From Pengzhenrongella sp031582905 (lineage in GTDB: Bacteria > Actinomycetota > Actinomycetes > Actinomycetales > Cellulomonadaceae), in contig NZ_CP133990.1 of NCBI RefSeq assembly GCF_031582905.1, positions 1,364,001 through 1,428,000 on the forward strand: 64,000 bases of DNA. Direction: 5' to 3'. Below, piece after piece: positions 57,047-64,000 of the stretch. Under the pieces are notes generated by a model. That model worked only from the letters and a program-made list of their open reading frames with translations. It was not told the DNA's origin and did no database searches. Both the position numbers and the translations under genes were made by a program. Within the stretch, counting starts at the first letter, position 1. Every line of letters starts with the position of its first letter.

Positions 57047-58701
57047 CCGACGTCGCATCGCAGTCGTCCGCCCCCGACGACGACCGCCCCGTCCTGACCA
57101 ACCGGCAGGGCCACCCGGTCTACGACAACCAGAACCAGCGCACCGTCGGCGCGCGCGGCCCGGCGACGCTCGAGAACTACCAGTTCCTCGAGAAGATCAG
57201 CCACTTCGACCGCGAGCGGGTCCCGGAGCGCGTCGTGCACGCGCGGGGCACCACCGCGTTCGGCTACTTCGAGGCCTACGGCACGGTCGGCGACGAGCCG
57301 GTCAGCCGCTACACCCGCGCGAAACTGTTCGGCGAGAAGGGCAAGCGCACCGACGTCGCGCTGCGCTTCTCGACCGTGGCCGGTGGGAAGGACTCCTCGG
57401 AGTCGGCGCGCGACCCGCGCGGCTTCGCGATCAAGTTCTACACCGAGGACGGCAACTGGGACCTCGTCGGCAACAACCTCGGCGTCTTCTTCATCCGTGA
57501 CGCGATCAAGTTCCCCGACTTCATCCACTCCCAGAAGCCGGACCCGGTGACGTTCGAGGCGAACGTCGCCAACCGCGCGTTCGACTTCTTCTCCCAGACG
57601 CCCGAGGCCATGCACATGGTCACGCTGGTGTTCAGCCCCCGCGGGACGCCGGCGTCGTACCGGACGATGCAGGGCTTCGGCGTGAACACCTACAAGTGGG
57701 TGAACGCCGCCGGTGAGACCGTGCTGGTGAAGTACCACTGGCTGCCGAAGCAGGGCGTCAAGTCGTGGACCGCCGCGGACGCGTCCGCCGTGCAGGCGCA
57801 GACGCTCGGCGCGCACACCAAGGACCTCTACGACGCGATCGAGGCGGGCGACTACCCCGAGTGGGAGCTCAACGTCCAGATCATGAGCGACGACGAGCAC
57901 CCCGAGCTCGACTTCGACCCGCTGGACGACACCAAGACGTGGCCGGAGGAGGTCTTCCCGCTGCGCCCGGTCGGCCGGATGGTGCTCGACCGCAACGTCA
58001 GCGACAACTTCGCGCAGAACGAGCAGATCGCCTTCGGCACCGGTGTGCTGGTGGACGGGCTGGACTTCTCCGACGACAAGATGCTCGTCGGCCGGACGTT
58101 CTCCTACTCCGACACCCAGCGTCACCGCGTGGGGCCGAACTACCTGCAGGTTCCCGTGAACCAGCCCAAGGTGCCGGTCAACACGAACCAGCAGGGCGGC
58201 CAGATGTCCATGGGCCGCGACGAGGTGGGCTCGAACCCGCACGTCAACTACGAGCCGTCCATCACCGGCGGCCTGCGTGAGGCGACCTACCCGACGCACG
58301 ACGAGCAGGGGCCGGAGATCACCGGCCGCCTGACCCGCAAGCGGATCCCGCGCACGAACGACTACCAGCAGGCCGGTGAGCGCTACCTCCTGTCCGAGCA
58401 GTGGGAGAAGGACGAGCTCGTCGCGAACCTGGTGGCCGCGCTCGAGCAGTGCGACCGGCCGATCGTGGAGCGCATGGTGTGGCACTTCCTCATGTGCGAG
58501 GACGAGCTGGGCCTGCGGGTCGGTGAGGGCGTGGGCCTGACGCCCGACGACGTCCGGCACCTGCCGCCGCTGCAGAGCCAGACCCTGTCCGAGGACGAGC
58601 TCGAGCGGCTGGCGAACCTCGGCAAGAACGGCCCGCGCGACGTCACGGGCCGCGTCATGACGCACTGCGTCCCGAACGAGCGGGTCGTCGTCGCGGGCTG
58701 A
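57043..58701 (+). CDS. katA: Haem catalase, monofunctional
   Basis: Breaks H2O2 into water and oxygen. 552 residues, intact, larger than many small-subunit catalases because of an extended tail. Catalytic His66 in VVHARGTTAFGYF; the Asn in GNNLGVFFIRD; proximal haem Tyr355 in RTFSYSDTQRHRVGPNY; NADPH-site region HVNYEPS. Ribosome site GAGGAG five bases before the ATG. It overlaps the Fur stop, so the pair is one operon. A strong hairpin follows. Confidence 0.97.
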   Translation: MTDVASQSSAPDDDRPVLTNRQGHPVYDNQNQRTVGARGPATLENYQFLEKISHFDRERVPERVVHARGTTAFGYFEAYGTVGDEPVSRYTRAKLFGEKGKRTDVALRFSTVAGGKDSSESARDPRGFAIKFYTEDGNWDLVGNNLGVFFIRDAIKFPDFIHSQKPDPVTFEANVANRAFDFFSQTPEAMHMVTLVFSPRGTPASYRTMQGFGVNTYKWVNAAGETVLVKYHWLPKQGVKSWTAADASAVQAQTLGAHTKDLYDAIEAGDYPEWELNVQIMSDDEHPELDFDPLDDTKTWPEEVFPLRPVGRMVLDRNVSDNFAQNEQIAFGTGVLVDGLDFSDDKMLVGRTFSYSDTQRHRVGPNYLQVPVNQPKVPVNTNQQGGQMSMGRDEVGSNPHVNYEPSITGGLREATYPTHDEQGPEITGRLTRKRIPRTNDYQQAGERYLLSEQWEKDELVANLVAALEQCDRPIVERMVWHFLMCEDELGLRVGEGVGLTPDDVRHLPPLQSQTLSEDELERLANLGKNGPRDVTGRVMTHCVPNERVVVAG

Positions 58702-58725
58702 GCCCGTCCGACCCTCACGTGACCC

Positions 58726-58759
58726 GGCCCGTGCCGGTCCCTCCGGACCGGCACGGGCC
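58726..58759 (+). terminator. Hairpin terminator after catalase
   Basis: Perfect 15-bp stem, GGCCCGTGCCGGTCC pairing with GGACCGGCACGGGCC, loop of four bases, 24 bases past the catalase stop. Its last base touches the stop codon of the convergent gene. Confidence 0.88.
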
Positions 58760-59558
58760 TACGTGAGCAGGCTCGCGGTGCGACGGGCCGCCTTGCGGAT
58801 GCCGGCCCGCTCGTCCAGCCAGCCACCGGCGACGCCGACGACGGGGAGCTTGCCCACCGCGCGGGTGAGCAGGTTGCCGCGGGGTCGCTCGTCGAGCAGG
58901 TCCGGCAGCCCGAAGAACGTGCGGGCGAGTCGCCACACGGTGCGGGCGGCCTGCTGGGCGCCACGCCCCAGGCTCGCGATCCGGCTGTCGCCGGAGGGCT
59001 CGTCATCGACGACGTCGGCGTCGTCGGCGTCGCCGTCTCCGTCGGCGTCGTCGTCCTCGCCGGCGGCGAGCTCGGCCTCGGCGTCGGCCGCGGCCAGGAT
59101 CGACACCTCTTCACCGAGGTCGCGGTCGAAGAGCACCTGCGCGAGCAACGGCACCCACTCCTCGGGTGCGGTCCGCCCGTGCTCGCGTGCCGTGGCGCAC
59201 ACGGCCAGCCCCGCCGCCGAGGCACCGAGGGCGGCTTGCAGCGGGATCCGGTCGGCCAGGGCGCCGGCGAGCCGGGGGCTGCGGCCGCGAGGCCGGCGCT
59301 GATCCCGATCCGGGTCACCCACCAGTCGACGCGCCGGTCGACCGGCTGCGCGCCCCACGCGGGCGACGCCGGGGTGACCTCGCCCATCGCGCGGTCGCGC
59401 AGGGCGTCCAGCACGCGGACCGGGAAGGCCGCGGTGGGCGGCGGGTCGTCGTCGAGGCCGAGCCACCGCTGCGGGTCGGTCAGGACGTGGTCCACCATGC
59501 CCGCGTAGGCGCCGAGGGCACGCGCGAGCTGGGCATCGGTGACCGGGGGCTTCGCCAC
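58759..59558 (-). CDS. Hypothetical protein, frameshifted
   Basis: About 266 residues, family not recognised. N-terminal half: LARALGAYAGMVDHVLTDPQ and RVDWWVTRIGISAGLAAAA. Frame changes near 59278 (net loss of one). Then ALADRIPLQAALGASAAGLA and an acidic run encoded by a repetitive GTCGGCG stretch near 59010-59060 (DDDADGDGDADDAD). The end holds ARTVWRLARTFFGLPDLLD. Helical with some hydrophobic segments but no clear transmembrane set. GTG start at 59558. Neighbours (catalase, selB) give no clue. Confidence 0.65.
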
Positions 59559-59741
59559 GTCGGGTCCTCTCGGGTCCGGCCGGGGCGCCCAGGGGACCGG
59601 GTGCCGCCGGCGAGCACCCGGTCCGGCGTGGACCGGGCGCGAATCAGTCGATCACGACACCCGCGTCGTCGCCGCCCGGGGACCGGTGCCGGCTGACGAC
59701 GTAGACCCGGACGACGACGCAGGCCTAGGCGACGCGCAGGC

Positions 59742-61513
59742 CTAGGCGACGACGCCGACCTGGACGACGACGCGTCGGTCGTCCGGGAGCCGTCGCGTCA
59801 CCCGCGCACGGTCCAGGTGCTCCAGCAGGGGCAGCACGACGCGGCGGCTGGTCCCGAGCCGCGACCGCGCCTCGCTGGTCGTGAACGGCTGGGGCAGCCC
59901 GGCCAGCTCGGCCACCGCGCGCCGGTCGGCGTCCGGCATGAGCACGATGCCCGGTGCGAGGCGGAGCAACCGGCCCGCCTTCGCCGCTGCGGCGACCCGC
60001 TCGGCGTCGAGCCCGAGGTCGCGCAGCCGGTCGGCGGTCGGCGCCTGGAACGGGTTCTCGGCCAGGTCGTCGGCCAACGTCGCGAGAGCCCGCTCGAGCT
60101 CGGGTGGCAGCCGATCGGCGGACGCAGCCATCACGCGGCCACCCACGAGCCGGAGCGGCTCGCGCACCACCGCGGCGACGAGGTCGGGGGACGGCAGTCC
60201 GACCCTGTCGGCCAGCACCGTGAGGGGAGCCCCCGGTCCAGGGGTCGGTCGCGGTCGTGGTCGGTGAGCGTCCGGCGGACCTGCTCGGCGGCCAGCTCGG
60301 CGCGGGCGGGGCTCATCAACCAGCGTCCGGCCCTGATGACGTCCCCGGACCTCGAGGAGTCGGGCACTCCGATCTGGCGAAGGGTGTCGACGTCCACCAG
60401 CTCCCGACGCCGCACCTCGGCGACGAGGTCCGGCGCGCCGCTCGCGGACCGCAGCGCGCGGGCCCGGTCGTCCGCCGCCCCGCGCCGGAGCAGCGGCGGC
60501 GGCACCGGGTCGAGCACCTGCAGGCCCCACACCTGCCGGCTGCCCGGGTCCCGGAGCAGCGCCCGGTCGCCCACGCGCAGCGGCAGCGGCCGCTCGAGGG
60601 TGAGGCGCACGAGGTCGCCGGCCAGCGGGCGGCACCCCGTCGCCATCGACAGGGCGCCGACGTGGAGCATCGGCCGCAGCGGCAGACGCGCCATCTCACC
60701 GGTGACGCGGACGTCGACGACGTCCGTCCACCGGTGCGCCCCCGGCGTGGTCAGGCTGCCGGCACGACCGACGTCGTCGACCTGGCCCGAGAGGTTGAGC
60801 GCGACCCGCGCGACCCCGGACACCGACTCGACCGTCCGGCCGAGCGTCTGGACGCCCCGCACCCGGACCGTGCCGGTGCCGGCACCGGTGCTCAGCCGGT
60901 CACCGACCGCGATCGTCCCCGCGGGGAGCGTCCCGGTCACCACCGTCCCGGCTCCGCTGATCGTGAAGCGACGGTCGACCCACAACCTCACGTCGGCGTG
61001 GGGATCGGCCGGCGGGACGCCCCCGACCATGTCCACCAACCGGGTGCGCAGGTCCCCGAGCCCGGCGCCGGTCAGGCTGCTCACCGGCACGACGGGCGAG
61101 CCCCGCAGCGAGGTGCGCTCCAGCTCGGCCCCTACCTGGGCCACGGCCGGGCCGGGGTCGGCGAGGTCGCTGCGGGAGACGGCCACGACGGCGTGCCGGA
61201 CGTGCAGGGCGTCGAGCGCTGCCAGGTGCTCGGCGGCCTGCGGCATCCACGGGTCGTCGGCGGCGACCACGAAGAGCACGGCCGGGACCGGTCCGACCCC
61301 CGCCAGCATGGTCGTGACGAACCGCTCGTGCCCCGGGACGTCGACGAAGGCGACGTCGCCGGCGCCGGGCAGCGAGGTCCACGCGTAGCCGAGCTGGATC
61401 GACAGGCCGCGCCGGCGCTCCTCCGCGAGGCGGTCGGGCTCGGTGCCGGTCAGCGCCCGCACCAGCGCCGACTTGCCGTGGTCGACGTGTCCCGCCGTCG
61501 CGACGACGTGCAC
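59742..61513 (-). CDS. selB: Selenocysteine-specific elongation factor SelB, frameshifted
   Basis: GTPase that delivers Sec-tRNA to UGA codons with a SECIS hairpin. About 590 residues after repair. G1 is AGHVDHGKS at the N-terminus, G3 DVPGHE, G4 VSRSDLAD; then beta-barrel domains II and III, and a C-terminal set of winged helices (GLPSPDLVAAVVREPLRLVG and FTTSEARSRLGTSRRVV). Frame changes near 60228, G run, one base lost. GTG start at 61513 overlaps the last base of the selA stop (TAGTG). Confidence 0.95.
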
Positions 61514-62848
61514 TACGCCTCGCCCGGGAGGTCGCGACGGGGCCCGGGACGTGTCGCAGCCCGCCGCACGGCGTCCACCAGCAGCGCGTCGTCCTCGGCG
61601 GGCACCGCGATGAGGTCGAGCAGCAGCCGGCCGCGCTCGACGCGGCCCATCACCGGGTGGACCGGGTCCTGCCGCAGGGGCCCGGCCAGCGGAGCGGGCA
61701 GGGAGACGGCGGCGCTGGGCAGCGTCACCTCCGGCGCGCCCCCGCCGCCCACGGCCGCGCGGGACGGCACAGCCACCGCATCGACAGTGCCCACCGTGTC
61801 CGCGAGCTGCGCCGCGACCCCCTCGGCACGTGCCAGGAGCGCGTCGGGTGTGGTGGCGAGCGCGGTGACGACCGGCGGCGGCGGACCGGTGAGGGTGGCC
61901 TCGAGCGCGGCCAGCGTCAGCTTGTCCACCCGCAGCGCCCGGGCGAACGGGTGCCGGCGCAACGCCTCGACGAGGTCGGCCCGGCCGAGCATCAGCCCGC
62001 ACTGCGGGCCGCCGAGCAGCTTGTCCCCGGAGGCCGTGACGAGGTGCGCGCCCGCGCGCAGGGCCGACGCGGCGCTCGGCTCCGCGGGCAGCCTCGGGTG
62101 GGCCGCGAGGAGGCCGGAGCCGATGTCCACGACCACGGGCACGCCGAGCGTGGCGAGCTCGGCGACACCGACGGACGACGTGAAGCCGGAGACGACGAAG
62201 TTGGACGGGTGGACCTTGAGGACGAACGCGGTCCGCTCGCCCACCGCGGCGGCGTAGTCGGCCAGGCGGACCCGGTTCGTGGTCCCGACCTCGCGCAGCC
62301 GGGCGCCGAGCGACTCCAGCAGCTCCGGGATCCGGAAGCCGTCGCCGATCTCCACCAGCTCGCCCCGCGCGATGACGATCTCCCGGCCGGCCGCGAGCGC
62401 GCAGGTGACCAGGGCGAGCGCCGCGGCGCCGTTGTTGACGACGTGCACCGCGCCGGCGTCGGGCACGGCCGCCGCGAGCGCCGCCATCGCCGAGCGCCCC
62501 CGCCGCGCCCGCCGACCGGTCGCCAGGTCCAGCTCGACGTCGGTCGTGCCGGCGACGACGCCCAGCGCCTCGACCGCGGCTGCGGACAGCGGCGCGCGCC
62601 CGAGATTGGTGTGGACGACGACGCCGGTGGCGTTGACGACGCGGCGCAGCGCGGTGGCGAACGGGGAGATCGGACAGCACCTGCGCGACGACGTCCTCCG
62701 GGGCGAGCTCACCGGCCCGGCAGCGGTCAAGCGTCGCCACCACGACGCGCTTGACGAGACCGGACCCGAGACGTCGGTGCGCCTCGGCCAGGCCCGGGTC
62801 GCGCAGCACGGCGTCGGTGCGCGGCGTGGTGCGACGCGGGTCCGTCAC
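61513..62848 (-). CDS. selA: L-seryl-tRNA(Sec) selenium transferase, frameshifted
   Basis: PLP enzyme that converts Ser-tRNA(Sec) to Sec-tRNA(Sec) using selenophosphate. N-terminal RTDAVLRDPGLAEAHRRLG, then VVNATGVVVHTNLGRAPL (family signature). The PLP Lys is in SGDKLLGGPQCG. The frame changes near 62667 (net +1 or -2) between VLSDLP and PFATALRRVVNATG. About 446 residues. GTG at 62848 has GGAGG nine bases upstream, better than the GTG at 62854. First gene of the selA-selB operon. Confidence 0.95.
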
Positions 62849-62912
62849 GGGCACACACCTCCGACCGACCGATCAGCCCGGACCGGGGACGGCCCACCGG
62901 ACACGCGATGCT

Positions 62913-63007
62913 TGGCGGAGGCGGACGGGAATCGAACCCGCCTGACCGAGATGCTCGGTCACTACGGTGTTGAAGACCGCGCCCATCACCAGACGAGGAA
63001 CGCCTCC
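62913..63007 (-). tRNA. selC: tRNA-Sec (anticodon UCA)
   Basis: 95 bases including an encoded CCA. Acceptor GGAGGCG pairs with CGCCTCC. D-stem is six pairs (CTCGTC/GATGGG) with a TGGT loop, as in tRNA-Sec. Anticodon loop CTTCAAC with 5-bp stem. Long variable arm TGACCGAG/CTCGGTCA. T-loop TTCGATT. The UCA anticodon, long D-stem and long variable arm are diagnostic. It sits between selA and selD. Confidence 0.97.
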
Positions 63008-63056
63008 GCGGTCATCCTAGGGATGATTTCTCCGCGCACCGCCTTAACCTGGCGCG

Positions 63057-64000
63057 ATGACCAGCGACGTCACCCGGATCCGCCTCACCCAGTACGCCGC
63101 CGGCGGGGTGCGCGTGCAAGGTGCCGCCCGGCGAGCTCGAGCGCGTGCTGGCCGACCTGCCGGGTGGCCGCGCGGCCGGGAGCGGGGTCGGCGACCTCCT
63201 CGTCGGCCTCGAGCACGGTGACGACGGCGCCGCGGTGCGGATCGACGAGGGCCCCGGTGGGCGGGCGGTGATCGCGACCGCCGACTTCTTCACCCCGGTC
63301 GTCGACGACGCCTACGACTGGGGCCGGATCGCGGCCGCCAACGCGCTGTCCGACGTCTACGCGATGGGCGGCGAGCCGCTGCTCGCCGTCAACCTGCTGG
63401 CGTGGCCGCGGGACCGCATCCCGTTCGAGCTCGCGGCCGAGGTCCTGCGGGGCGGCGCCGACATCTGCCGGGAGGCCGGCACGCACCTGGCCGGCGGGCA
63501 CAGCATCGACGACCCGGAGCCGAAGTACGGGCTGGCCGTCACCGGCTTCGGCACCGCCGACACCCTGCTGCGCAACGACGCCGCGACCGCCGGGTCGGCG
63601 CTGACCCTGACCAAGCCCCTCGGGCTGGGCATCCTCAACAACCGGCACAAGGCGACCGGCCAGCGCTTCGAGCACGCCGTCGAGGCCATGACGACCCTCA
63701 ACCGGGACGCCTCCCGGGCGGCGCTCGCCGCGGGGATCCGGGCCGCCACGGACGTCACCGGCTTCGGTCTGCTCGGGCACCTGTACAAGATGGCGCGCGC
63801 CAGCGGCGTCACCGCGGTCGTGGACGCCGCCGCGGTGCCCTACCTCGCCGACGCCCGGGAGTCCTTCGCGCAGGGCTTCGTGCCCGGCGGCAGCCGACGC
63901 AACCTCGACTGGGTGCGGCCGCACGTGAACTCCGCGGTGGACGACGACGAGCTCGTCATGCTCGCCGACGCGCAGACCTCAGGGGGCTCCTGGTCGCGGG
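63057..64000 (+). CDS. selD: Selenide, water dikinase, 3' partial, frameshifted
   Basis: Makes selenophosphate from selenide and ATP for SelA. The N-terminus MTSDVTRIRLTQYAAGG leads into the active-site loop, which after a frame change near 63085 reads CACKVPPGELERVLADLPGG: the key residue is Cys (TGC), not Sec. ATP-site motifs: FFTPVVDDAYDWGRIAAANA and DVYAMGG; also TDVTGFGLLGH. The break fits two G missing (GGGCACK). A second change near 63984 precedes the expected TSGGLLVA. The gene runs off the window. Divergent from the tRNA-Sec/selA/selB side. Confidence 0.95.

Noticed and set aside
59715..59750. Attachment-site-like direct repeat GCAGGCCTAGGCGAC at the selB 3' end
   Set aside because: It is only 15 bp, the copies are two bases apart, no integrase is nearby, and it overlaps the selB stop, so simple duplication is enough to explain it.
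63057..63120. Sec-containing SelD
   Set aside because: The active-site codons after frame repair are TGC-GCG-TGC, giving Cys-Ala-Cys; no TGA is present.

Overview
The window is about 64 kb of very GC-rich DNA whose gene content points to a Gram-positive actinobacterium. Support comes from the mycobacterial-type SOS box, DUF222/13E12 HNH proteins, sugar ABC importers with no cognate ATPase, GTG starts and strong GAGGAG ribosome sites. Xylan-degrading enzymes make a Cellulomonas-like organism most likely; this is an inference and no 16S rRNA is present.

Layout. 0-9.5 kb: the end of glutamate synthase small subunit, pyruvate kinase, Dps, a stress-signalling pair (RsbQ-like hydrolase plus RsbP-like PAS/GAF/PP2C phosphatase), 3-methyladenine glycosylase and an oxidoreductase. 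9.8-14.2 kb: a sugar ABC importer (binding protein, two permeases) with a LacI regulator. 14.4-18.7 kb: a STAS protein, an EAL protein with a degenerate GGDEF domain, and a canonical diguanylate cyclase. 18.67-19.79 kb: a complete IS481-family element with a 6-bp target duplication. 19.9-23.1 kb: a siderophore/cobalamin/F420-0-type ABC importer. 23.3-33.6 kb: accessory genes (oxidoreductase, S9 peptidase, TetR with a divergent MFS pump, two HNH proteins, DUF72, a Bcr/CflA-type MFS pump). 33.8-46.0 kb and 49.1-53.2 kb: a xylan-utilisation locus. 46.6-48.9 kb: an SOS-boxed HNH gene followed by tandem repeats. 53.4-59.6 kb: DUF2510, CDGSH, a haem-oxygenase-like protein, TauE/SafE, a Fur repressor and catalase. 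59.7-64 kb: selB, selA, tRNA-Sec (UCA) and divergent selD.

How the xylan genes fit together. A secreted 1389-residue enzyme (CBM, NodB deacetylase, CBM22-like, GH10, CBM9-like) would cut and deacetylate xylan outside the cell. The binding protein and two permeases at 37.5-40.7 kb would import xylo-oligosaccharides. A cytosolic GH10, an acetyl-xylan esterase, a GH3 and a GH43 would finish them inside. A LacI repressor sits beside the importer, and AACGTT-core operator-like sites lie before both the importer and the secreted xylanase.

Caution. At least 26 otherwise well-conserved genes are interrupted by small frame changes, mostly a net loss of one base and mostly in G or C runs. This looks like sequence or assembly error rather than gene decay, so interrupted genes are given as single CDS spans with the break position noted.
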